Shown piece by piece: positions 1-9,614 of a DNA stretch of 64,000 nt (the first letter of the stretch is position 1; the number at the start of each line of letters is the position of its first letter). Below the pieces are notes generated by a model. The model was given only the letters and a program-made list of their open reading frames with translations, had not been told where the DNA came from and searched no databases. The stretch is from Sclerotiophoma versabilis (Eukaryota > Ascomycota > Dothideomycetes > Pleosporales > Didymellaceae): assembly GCA_012274445.1 (NCBI GenBank), contig JAAROD010000049.1, positions 372,001-436,000 on the forward strand. Reading direction: 5' to 3'. Made by a program: the position numbers and the translations under genes.

Positions 1-195
1 CACCAAAACATCATACATAAACTACTGTCAGTGAGAAGTATGCTTATAGGATGTGTTTAAGTTTATCGCCTATCTGCACTTTCAGCCTGATTCTAGTGGC
101 GTGGCTAGAAGGGCCCGATGTGTCTATGCTGTATCGGCTACGCACTCGTTCGTCTACAGGAGTGCCTTGTGGCGTCCAGAGTCATGTCGCAAGGC

Positions 196-1082
196 TCATT
201 TGTTGTGCCAAATGAGCGTCCGTAACGAGTCCCAATGATCCGACTGTACGTAACTACAATTTCGTTAGCAAATGCACTCGCCCAGTTATCAAAGATACCC
301 ACATGTAGCTCATGCTGCTCCTCAAACTGCTCTGCACAGTCTCCGGATGCCATCTAAACAGGTACATAACCATCGCCCAGCTCAAACTTGCAAAAGCCGG
401 CCATCCATTCCTTATCAGACTTCTCCTCATCTCACCATCCCCAAACAGCTCCCACCCTCCTCCGCCGCCCGGTGTCCCAGCAACATGTCTGGGCTGTACA
501 GCCAGCTTTGCCAGAGCTAATGCCACTCGAGCAAACACGTATATAACGATCTGCTGAGAGACTGAATTGTGGATTGTGCGGCCGAAGACGGTGTAGCCGC
601 CGAGCAAGCCAGCGAGGAAGGCGTCGTAGTGGCGCTCCTTGCCCGTGGGCGAGGTGTGACGGAGGAAAAGCATGGTTGTTTTGTAGACGAGGGCGAAGAG
701 GCCGAGGTTGCGGGCGTGTTGCCGTGTGGCTTTGTAGACGAGCCAGCATTTGGATCGTATTCTAGGCTTGTCAGTGGCTGGGTCTGAGGAAGAGACTGTT
801 GATGCGGTACGTACGTTCCAGAGCGGAAGAGGAAGATCATCCTGAGGTATGGTCAGATTCTCTGTCTTAACGATAGATAGTGGAGGACGTACACAAGTGC
901 ATGCGGGAAGCGCACTTTGGCTCCGTAGACGATGCCATTTCGCACACCTTTTACCAGTGTGAGGATGTCATGGTACTTCGGGTCGAGTACGATCTTCTCC
1001 AGCGCAGACTGTTATATACATTAGTATCCCTATCATAGGCTGTCCTGCGCTTTCGCACCTCGAGCGCATGTAATCTGTCCAT
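196..1082 (-). CDS. PXMP4: PXMP4/PMP24-type peroxisomal membrane protein
   Basis: Five exons joined at GT-AG sites (1059-1082, 893-1008, 815-841, 303-761, 196-253) give 227 residues in one frame. The protein matches the peroxisomal membrane protein 4 family (Tim17/22/23-like fold): an N-terminal GVRNGIVYGAKVRFPHALV stretch, then the glycine-rich membrane core FLAGLLGGYTVFG, a segment around the conserved SSLRSSMSYIY, and the typical end WDSLRTLIWHNK. The role in peroxisomes is poorly known; the protein is an integral membrane protein. The start is the ATG at 1082, which encodes only eight residues (MDRLHALE) before intron 1, so it is the least certain part. Length agrees with the family (about 210-230 residues). 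The insert GGGGGWELFGDGEMRR in the last loop is lineage-specific. Confidence 0.88.
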
Positions 1083-1627
1083 GTCTTGTTCTCTGAGACA
1101 GGCTCTGTTGTGCCTCGGTACGCGCAAATGACGCGCAGCTCCTGCTTCAACAGTCAAACCTCGTGTGGGCGATAACGTCAGGATCGAAAGGAGCGAGGAT
1201 GGAAGGAGCGGTGAAAGTATGAAGTGTGGTACATTAGATCGAGCCGCAAGCTTGAGCGAAACAGCCGGCTATCGAGCTGGGTGCGGTCGACGGGTATTTG
1301 GCCTCGGCATAGCGTCACATTGTCGGCGAAAGCTTCCCCACATTGGATGGTGCCCCAGATTACGCTAACGTGACTAGGGCCATTGGCATGTGAGATTGAG
1401 GTGCATGTTCACATGTTCGTGCTCGAAATTGGCTTGTGTTCCTCATCAGCTTGCATTTCAGATGAGCACTTGATGTATCTGGCTCTTATGTATATGACAA
1501 CTACATGTGTCGCTTTATAGTATGCTTTTGTGAACTCCATCCAACGCCGTAAGCTACCCAATGCTTCTATGGGGTATCGCGCAATAATGAACAACTCGTT
1601 ACGCCCAAGATGATGCTGCATACTGCC
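1083..1627. other. intergenic, upstream of PXMP4 and downstream of the carrier
   Basis: I see no coding frame, RNA gene or repeat here. It should hold the PXMP4 promoter and the 3' end of the ornithine carrier transcript. Confidence 0.5.
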
Positions 1628-2714
1628 TCAGTCGACCCGCCTCTCTGGCCAATGCTTCTTCAGCTCCTCGTATATAGTGAAAATGAATGCAGAGCTGGGT
1701 ATCGACCGTGCGACAGTGATGCCGCAGCCACGGTACATGCCCTTGATACCATGATCCCTCCACAGTGCTTTTCCAACAGCCCCAAATGTGGACCGGCCGC
1801 CAGTCAACTTCCCTACGTCTTCTGTCTGCATGCGTGATTTTATGGTGTCCGCGGGGTAAAACGCGAAGTTGTACGCTGCGCCAGCAATGGATCCGGCCGC
1901 CATACGTTGGTAGATTGGCAGGTCTTCGCTGGTAGATTTATTGACCTTCTTGAAGACGATCTTCATACCTTCGTAGCCACCAAACCACGCGGCGCCACCA
2001 CCGGTCTCGCGAATGAAGGTTCCGAGCTGGCCGTGCCAGTAGCCAAGAACGCCTTGATGGCGGTACACCGAGATGATGCTACTGAGCACAGTGGGGCGGG
2101 CAACGATGCCGCTGGATGTCTCTACGGGCACCTGCACCTTGCATTTGACAAGCTCGATCGGCGTGAGGAAAAGCGAAGTGATGGCTCCAGCAACCATGCC
2201 ACAGCCAAGCATGGCTGAGTAGGGAAGGTCTAAATCTGGGTTTTTCTTCAGCTCGGGGTAGAAGCCGGAAGCTTTCAAAGCATCTCCAGCAACACGGTAC
2301 TGCGCAGTGGTCAGGTCAATGCGCAAAAATCGCTCATCGAGTGGGAGGGCTTACGCTGAAGAACAGGGTGCTCGTCTCGACAGCAGCACCCACCAGAGGT
2401 GCGCTTATGCCCCTGTATATTCCTACAAATCCATCTCGCTGCAGGGACTTCTTGAAGCAGTCCAGCGGGCCGTTATACCTCAGAGGTAACGTGTCTGGCT
2501 GTGACTGCAGGCGGACCTTGACTGTGTCGAATGGGTACTCAATGTATTTGCCAAAGACTCCGGCGAGTGACCCGCACACGACATCTTTCAGTGCTTCCTC
2601 TCCTTGCCCGCCGGCGTTTGTGACGGCTGTGGGATGTGCTTCCTCCACCATGGTTGGTTTGCTTAGTCCACCTCTTGCCCCCACCACCGACACCGGACTC
2701 TCGTGCAGTTCCAT
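1628..2714 (-). CDS. ORT1: mitochondrial ornithine carrier (ORT1/ARG11, arg-13, amcA type)
   Basis: Two exons (2355-2714 and 1628-2299, intron 2300-2354) encode 343 residues of a mitochondrial carrier family protein. All three repeats carry the P-x-[DE]-x-x-[KR] signature: YPFDTVKVRLQ, TPIELVKCKVQ and YPADTIKSRMQ. The repeat-1 motif GSLAGVFGKYIEYPFDTVKV and the repeat-2 stretch GHGQL-like WHGQLGTFIRETGGGAAWF point to the ornithine/basic amino acid carrier that exports ornithine from mitochondria for arginine and polyamine synthesis. I chose the ATG at 2714 (good -3 context, CACCCATGG). An in-frame ATG at 2792 would add 26 residues. The acidic, non-conserved N-terminal tail is normal for fungal members. 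Assignment to the carrier family is firm; substrate is inferred from resemblance. Confidence 0.88.
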
Positions 2715-3435
2715 GGGTGAGCTGGTGTTATCGATTCGCACGTAGGTTGGTTGCGTACACAGTGTGGTGATCAGTGCCAGGTCACGAAGCAACGAGCATG
2801 ATACACTGAACAGAGCAGCGAGCTAGGCGGTGAGAAGGGCGAGAGGTGGCTGCTCAAGCTGTCGAACCCATAAGCGCGGGCACGGTGTTATGTGATTTCG
2901 AGAGTGGAGAAGAAGTCGTGGGCACGGCGTAGTACAGGGGGACCAAGGCCCCAAATATGCAGCGAGCCGCGGGGTGGGTTCTGTAACGGGGTGGTGATGA
3001 ATGCACCCAAGGCAATCGGGGCCCAATATCGTGCAAATGTGCAAAGGTGTGACGAAATTTTCAATTAGTCTGAGAACAAACCCTGCACAAGTACGACGAG
3101 CTGCAAAGAGCGGAAATGGCGCACAGCGCGTGGAAAGTTGCGATATGCAGTGTGAAAGACTAGATCGTTGACGAGCAAATGGCTCATGAAGATTCCTGCA
3201 ACTGGTGCCTTTTGATCTGATAACAAGTTATCTGATCTATCTGATCTTTTGACGTGCACCCCGTCCTGTCACAGCCTCGGATCCCCGATTGCCCCACCGG
3301 GGTGGAGCGAACACAAACAGGGCCTAGTGCACGACTAGGGCTTCTCTATCGATATCGGCTCAGGGCTCAGATTATTTTCTGTTCAAGACTTGGAGATCGT
3401 GAATCTGGGTGCAACACCACCAACACGCTACCAAC
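2715..3435. other. divergent promoter region, carrier (-) and CGR1 (+)
   Basis: No coding frame is convincing. The stretch separates two divergent genes, so it should hold both promoters. A palindrome-like run TCTGATAACAAGTTATCTGA near 3213-3232 is visible but of unknown meaning. Confidence 0.45.
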
Positions 3436-3849
3436 ATGTCTGAAGCAGTAGCAACCGAAGTCCATGATGCGCCGGCCATCACCTCGGTCAAAGGAATGAA
3501 AAAGAACGGTACGTCATGCCACATAATTCCTCGAGGCTACCAGAGACTGATCGCATGTGCAGGCAAGCAATGGCACGACAACAAGAGCCCCTTCAGGCCC
3601 CACGCAAAGCAGACATCGTGGGACAAGCGCACGGCGGAGAGAAAAGCGCTTGCCGCAGTCAAGGCAAAGGAGAAGGAGCTGAAGGACGAAAAGGCGGCAG
3701 CGAAGCAGGCGCAGGTCGACAGGATCCGCGAGAAGCGCGCAGCGAAGGAGGAGAAGGAGCGGTTCCAGAAGATGGAGGAGAAGATGCACAAGAGGCGTGT
3801 CGAGCGCCTGAAGAGGCGGGAGAAGCGTAACGCCATGTTGAAGTCGTAA
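3436..3849 (+). CDS. CGR1: rRNA-processing protein Cgr1
   Basis: Two exons (3436-3508, 3563-3849; intron 3509-3562 with GTACGT and GCAG ends) encode 119 residues. The protein has the whole Cgr1 family layout: a short N-terminal tail, GMKKNGKQWHDNKSPFRP, the SWDKR motif, and then one long Lys/Arg/Glu-rich helix that ends KRREKRNAMLKS. Yeast Cgr1 is a nucleolar coiled-coil protein needed for 60S ribosomal subunit assembly and ITS processing. Length matches the family (about 110-120). The start is the ATG in the CCAACATG context at 3436; an in-frame ATG nine codons upstream has poor context. The highly charged composition also gives long open frames on the other strand, which I consider artefacts. 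Confidence 0.95.
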   Translation: MSEAVATEVHDAPAITSVKGMKKNGTSCHIIPRGYQRLIACAGKQWHDNKSPFRPHAKQTSWDKRTAERKALAAVKAKEKELKDEKAAAKQAQVDRIREKRAAKEEKERFQKMEEKMHKRRVERLKRREKRNAMLKS

Positions 3850-4357
3850 AGGATCCCGAGGAGTACGGATATACAAAGACGAACTGCGCGCCTTCCCGCC
3901 ATCTTGGACCGATTCGATCGAGTGGGGGAGAAAGGCAGCCTTCATCGCTGCCTTCAGCACAGAGAAACAGCAACAGGTGTGGAGACAGCCAGATACCAGA
4001 GCCATAGCTCTCGAGAGTGTGCTGGAGCACGTGACGTATGCATAGTCTACGGCGTTACAGGAAAACTTGGGCCGACAAGTCGATGTTGGCAACTGCACGT
4101 TGGTGCGTTGCAGCACAGCGTTAAACAGTACTTACGAATACTACACACGATAATCAAGACGATGACAGTGCACCTCTCCTGCTACGCACGTGTTTCGAAA
4201 TCGTTGTGCACGCTGCTAGCTTGTGCAACAATTGATGATCAGACGCCGCTCTTATTACACTCGCTTAGCGCGAGCTCAGGGTGCAGTGACGGCAGCCGCG
4301 GCTCCTGCAGCCAGCACCTCTCAAGCTCGCAGTAGGCCTCACTACCACAATGTCCAC
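3850..4357. other. intergenic between CGR1 and the coiled-coil gene
   Basis: No convincing gene. The in-frame ATG at 4223 would extend the next gene upstream by 45 residues of low conservation quality; I treat that as 5' leader. Confidence 0.4.
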
Positions 4358-5581
4358 ATGGACAACCTCTACCTGCACTCGGGCTACTCCAGGCCTTTGC
4401 GCCCCAATTTCTATGACCCCGAATCCCGACCGTCCATCCGCGTGAGCTCCGACCCAGATTCGAGCAGCCGGCGACCGCATCTGCACAGGCACAAGCACAA
4501 GTCGTCGCATCGTCACCACCATCACCACGACGAGCATCGCCGGCACAGCTCCACGCGCCACCATGCGAAAGAAGTCGTCCAGGCTGCGCTGCAGCCGCCG
4601 ACGAGCTTCGGGGACCTCTTGAAGCAGGCGAGAGGCAGCAAGGACAATTCACCGAGCCACAGCCGCAGTCGCAGTCGCCGAGCGAGTCCAGCCAGAGGAC
4701 GGACCGGCGAGCAGCAGGCAGTGCGCCACGATGCAGGGCTTGCGATACCGCCGCCGCGACCACTGCGACCGGAAGAGATTGAGCGAGAAGCTAAGAGAGT
4801 CGAAGCTAGAGAAGGGTGCGCATCATCGCAGAGTGTAAGGCTACAATTAGTAACAGGATACACAGAGACCTCCGTACCGCCTTGCAAACCCTCTCCGATC
4901 AGTCTTTAAGAGCCTCCCGACGCCTCGACGACACTTACTACTCGATCCTAGAGAAAGTCTCAACCCTGCGGCAGACGATCGGCACGCTACAAGAACTCTC
5001 TGGACTGACGAAAGAGTTGCACGGCAACTTCGAGTCCGATGCGCAGGACCTGCTTGACGATGTGGAGGGGCAGTTCAAGAACTTGGACAACTTCGATGCG
5101 CGGCAGAACGAGGTCGCTGCGCTGGAGGAAAGGATCAGGGCAGGTAAGGAGAAAGCCGACGCGCTGACGGCAAGGCTCGCAGAAGCAAAAGCGACGGTGG
5201 ACAGAAGGGCGAGGAGTGAGGCTCAGTGGGAGGCTAGCACAAATCGTATGTCTCCTAAGATATTGCCTTGACATGTATGTGCTAACGTTGTGTGCAGGCT
5301 GGTGGCAGTGGTTCGGTGGCATCGTAGTGTCCATTGTCTCGCTCATCGTGCTCTTGATGGTTCTCCACCACCTCAGACCCACGCGCGTCGAACTGAACCC
5401 AAAGCCCACACTGGACTCTACCCTAGAGGCCAAGATCAGGCAAGCTCCCATACCGAATATGGCGAAGGAGGATATCCTGGAGCTAGCAACATCAATCCCA
5501 ACCATCCGGCTGGTGACGCCATCCGCCAAGCCGTCTGCTGGACTGGATGATGAACTGTTGCGCAAGTTTGATGAGTTATAG
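4358..5581 (+). CDS. uncharacterised coiled-coil single-pass membrane protein
   Basis: Three exons (4358-4815, 4857-5245, 5298-5581) give 376 residues. I do not recognise a named family. In order: an N-terminal disordered part with a His-rich run (HRHHHHHDEHRRH) and an Arg/Ser stretch (SRSRSRRASPAR); a predicted helix PLRPEEIEREAKRVEAREG; a long coiled coil from about residue 175 to 275 (ASRRLDDTYYSILEKVSTL and following heptads); one hydrophobic membrane segment WFGGIVVSIVSLIVLLMVLH; and a hydrophilic C-terminal tail of about 70 residues. No signal peptide is visible, so the tail-proximal segment probably anchors it with the coiled coil in the cytosol or nucleoplasm. The splice joins are all in frame, which supports the model. 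Alternative start at 4223. Function is unknown. Confidence 0.75.
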
Positions 5582-6788
5582 TTTCTTTCCTGATAGCATC
5601 AGAGATACCCATAGACAATGTCACATGTTCTTCATCGTCGCGAAGCTACTGTATGCTACACTACCTGCCGATCAATCTGCCACCCGTCAGGTGGACAGGG
5701 AAGCAGCTACGGAGAATGTGGACAATGGTCTGTTATGCCCAGTGTGCAGTTCGCATCAACGCAGGAGCACATGAAGTGAAGCACCCAATCGCAACATCGC
5801 CGTGCAACCGAGGTGATTGCAGCGGTTCCCTCAAAGCAACATTCCGTGCATCAGGCTGCACGTCAGATCCCATTCCTAGGTAAGATGGCTGACCGGAAGT
5901 TTGATTGCCTTCTCCATATGGGAAGAGTGAGCTCACCGGTGACCTGGTTCGAGTGATTTTCTCCGCCATTCGGTGTTCGGGGGCTTCCGAGGTGGGATGT
6001 GAGGTGTTGGTGTGGGGTAAACAGCCATCGGTTGGTGTAGGGTTTGACGTAGGCTCAGACGGCTCGTGGGGTCGTGCCGCTCCTCCAATAGGGCTGAACT
6101 TTACGTCGTTATTTGACATACCTGAACACGTGGATAAGGGAGGCTATCTCCATCTTTACTACAAGTCTGCTAACGGCTGTAAAGGTTGTACCTTTTGCGG
6201 ATATACGAGGTACATGGCGTGAATAGACGCCGGTCGGTGGCTACAACGTTCAGAGATCGACCTTTCAGAGGATTGAGGCAGTGATGACGAGTGTCTTCCC
6301 GTGTGAGAACTGTCATGAGTCAAAAATTGCTTGAGCATTGTTGTAGGGCAATTGGCGAATAAGATGAAGCAGGGCAGCTGTGAGCTGTCTTTCCCTTCCA
6401 TTAGGGTGGCGGTCACAGGACGCTTTGCGTAGCTGCGATACTTCGTACCCCTCTTCTACTGAAAGCATAAAGCTGTGGATTCAGGCATGGTCCAACGTTC
6501 TTCCCCTGTTGACGAGCTTCCCTCACCTTGTAGCATCGTTCTGTACACTTAGCATTCCACCTTATCAGCGGCATTGATCTTGCATTGGCACTCCAGCCTC
6601 ATCAAACAGCGACAGAGTACCACCTTGGCAAGGATACCCAAGCGGACTACCGCACCATTGGCATTCGTGCATACTCACCTTGCCTCGTTAGGATACCATC
6701 ATTGCCTCGCCAGTCGATTGACTTGTATGGTGCCCAGCCCTACCAGCCCTTTCGAAGGGCATGCGTTGAGATATAACGCTGACCAATA
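5582..6788. other. 1.2-kb intergenic region
   Basis: Only short frames without family resemblance or codon bias. I see no repeat, tRNA or transposon remnant. Confidence 0.4.
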
Positions 6789-7463
6789 ATGCAAAAGCAT
6801 ACCGCAATGGACCAGAGCTACGAAAGCCTCATGTCGATGAGCGATTACAGACCCATGATCATCTCTCCCCACATGTCACCACAGCTGAACGAGACCATCT
6901 GTGGCTGTCAATGCGGTTGTGGGTGCGGCTGCGCTGGACCCGGCGATGACGAGAACGACGAATGGATGAGTGATAGCGAGACAGCAAACAACTCGGCCAT
7001 CTCTGACGGCGAGGAAAGCTCTCCCATTGGGGAAGAGACACAGGGCCAAACTCATCAGGGCTGTGGTAATGGCCACGCCAGTCAAGAAGTCTTGTCTCCG
7101 CGTCCTTCACAGTACCAGGCGGCCGTGTGGCTTCTCGGCACAGTTGAGAACCTGCAAGCTGGCGAACCATCTGACAACAGCTACGACGACTTAACAGGAG
7201 GCATATTGGACGAGATACCTAGCACTGGAGGCCGGAGTGACGCAATTTCCAGCCGTGGAAACGTTCAAATGGTATCTCCAGGCCCAGGCATCGGTGCGTG
7301 GTTGCATGTAGTCCGAGAGAGAACTTGGCTTGACGACGTCCCCCGCGTGTACATCTTCACGCCCCTTCGTTTGAGTGCAGAGTGTCAGCATGCGCGTGGG
7401 AAAGCAGTTGAGCATTTCTTGATCCCGGATGAGGCATCTGTCCCAGTTTTGATGCAAGAATGA
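6789..7463 (+). CDS. orphan acidic protein with a Cys/Gly cluster
   Basis: An uninterrupted 224-codon frame. I do not recognise the product. It has a striking early cluster CGCQCGCGCGCAGPG (about residues 38-52), which carries five cysteines on alternate positions, followed by a Ser/Asp/Glu/Asn-rich disordered middle. The C-terminal third is more ordered: PGIGAWLHVVRERTWLDDV and VYIFTPLRLSAE. There is no signal peptide or membrane segment. Start could be 6789 or the next Met at 6807. The amino acid makeup resembles a real fungal protein rather than a chance frame, but no intron or homolog supports it, so it may be a lineage-restricted gene or spurious. The metal-binding look of the Cys cluster is inference only. 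Confidence 0.45.
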   Translation: MQKHTAMDQSYESLMSMSDYRPMIISPHMSPQLNETICGCQCGCGCGCAGPGDDENDEWMSDSETANNSAISDGEESSPIGEETQGQTHQGCGNGHASQEVLSPRPSQYQAAVWLLGTVENLQAGEPSDNSYDDLTGGILDEIPSTGGRSDAISSRGNVQMVSPGPGIGAWLHVVRERTWLDDVPRVYIFTPLRLSAECQHARGKAVEHFLIPDEASVPVLMQE

Positions 7464-9614
7464 TTTGTATTTGGAGGTTTATGGTTATGGGACGACGTGT
7501 ATTATCTGGCTTCTCCTCGGTTTAGTTCTGACGGCATGTGTCTCGACCCGGGCGATCGAAGATGGGTTGGCAGCTTTTGTTGAACAATTTGTACACTGGC
7601 GTTCTGGCATCGGGGGCACACATTGCTACTGGTTATACGTAAGCTCATTCTGATCAATACACTTACTTTCCACTATCACCACGGCGTTCTTCTGTTATAG
7701 CAGTCGTGGTATGCGCACGATATCATACGGATAACAGCACGCGATCTTTCCCACCGTGAAGGGGCATGCAGTTGTTTGTGCAAAGATGGCAACGTCCGGC
7801 AGCTACGGCCGTGCTGCTTGATCACAGGCCACGTTGCGTAAGCATGCATATGACGACTGTTGACAACTGTTGACAACTGTTGACCACTATGTGGGGAATC
7901 GGAAGCTTCCAAGGCTTTGGTTAGATGAAGCAGCGACGGTGACGTGAATGTTGTGTTTGTTGTTCACTTGCCGCTGGAAGGAGCAAGCCCACTCCCGCGG
8001 GAAGGAACAGCCGCGGATGCCTTTTCACTCTCAGTCAGACATGTGGGAGGTTCGGACGGTAACCCGCAACAACCCTATTTCACCCGCATCTCGATATCAA
8101 GGGCCTTGCTTTTCAGCATGCAACTGACACAATCACGCTCCGTGGTGTCGAGGCGTTTCCCAGTGTGGAAGTTGGGCGCTGCGGCGTTATCCTAGGTTTC
8201 GTGCTGTGCGGCCCGACGCTGGCTACTGCTGCTAAACATTGCGTGTCTTTCGAGCTTATTGCTATATCGACATCGCAGGGCGGTAAGGGGTACCGAACTA
8301 GCAAATGATTTTCAGAAAAACCAACCACCTGCACATGTACACGTCCAGAGCCGATCAACGAAAGTGCAGAGCTGCACCCGAATGCGAATCGCAGATCCCC
8401 CAACGAAGTTTTCTCCAACATTGCGAGTCTCCAGGAATACCGATCTGGAGTCATTGCCACGGTGCCACGGACCCACAAGGCCGTTCTCCGCTCCAACGAA
8501 CCAGGGGCTAGTCAATTCGACGTTTGCTGACTGTGGCTGTGTGTGCGCTCGTGGTTCGAAGGTTAGGTTGTGCAATGTTCCTCGTGCAGGGCAACCTTTT
8601 GAAGAGCCTACGCATGCAGCTTCAGTTTTACCACCTCTCGACTCGACATCTCCTTTGAGTGTTGCATTGAATGTATATATATCGCAGTTGCGGTGAGCGA
8701 GCATTGACAGTCCAATCTTAGCCCATTGACCTCGCTGGGGCCCGCCTGAACAAGGCCCGCGGATCGTTCGAGATCTGATCCCAGCGCAATCCCTTGGCCC
8801 AACAAGAAACACTACCAGCTCTATTCAGTCCATATACTCGGCGCGACAGCCACAAGTTCCCAAAAGTGACGCTCCCCCGATTTCAGCTGTTGAAAGCAAT
8901 ACTCGACCTCCACGTTCCTGTCACCACGTCGACCTGACATTCACCCACCTGTGATTCGCTCTGAGGCCCTCCGAGTTCGCTCCACCTTGGCTACGTCATT
9001 CTGTTGTCGCATGTCAAAGAACATAGTTCGACATCGTTCGATCTCACATGTTTCCGAAATCCAGATCGTTCAAAGGCATTCCGCGGCGCGAGTTTGAGAA
9101 GTCTTTGGCTGTGCGGTTATCCATTTTCGAGGACTGGTAAGTCGTGATACATTTGGCATGTGAATGCGCTCTGACACCTTCACAGATCCTATCACGGATC
9201 TCTAAAGCTCCCATACAGCCTACTCCGGCTGTCGAACGCTCGACCAAACTACGATTGATACATTTGTGGTGTGCAGAAGCGGGTATCTACTATAGGTTAT
9301 ATGCAGGTCCGGCTTGAAGACTGAGTTACAGCCTGCGCCGTCCTGGAAAACTACAGAACTTGAATAGTTCGCGTCGATTGCACATTGCAGGAAGCAGTTG
9401 CACAATCCCGTAAAGACCCGATTTTTGGGCGTCCCCGCATCGAGAGTGCGCACCCGCACGTCAAACCTGCAGCCCTGGCGTGGCACTAGTCTACCCGCGC
9501 GACCGACGGCATCGCTACGATTGGCAACACCATTAACCTTAGTGAACTTGGGCTTCCATTTCGCAAGAAACTATAAGGATATCGTATCATCTCCGAGTCC
9601 GGACCGTCTACATC
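7464..9614. other. 2.15-kb intergenic region
   Basis: No convincing gene on either strand. A 10-bp tandem repeat (unit TGACAACTGT) lies at 7851-7884. The last 500 bp probably hold the promoter and leader of the repeat-protein gene at 9615. Confidence 0.4.
7851..7884. repeat. short tandem repeat, unit TGACAACTGT
   Basis: About three copies of a 10-bp unit; the first copy has one mismatch. TGTTGAC/GTCAACA is repeated at 10-bp spacing, so each copy faces the same side of the helix. That would suit a protein-binding array, but nothing else supports it. Confidence 0.7.

Noticed and set aside
3514..4116. 200-codon minus-strand frame over CGR1
   Set aside because: Leu-rich antisense image of the Lys/Glu-rich Cgr1 helix.
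8540..8580. tRNA-like B box (GGTTCGAAGG) near 8552
   Set aside because: No A box or cloverleaf arms around it.
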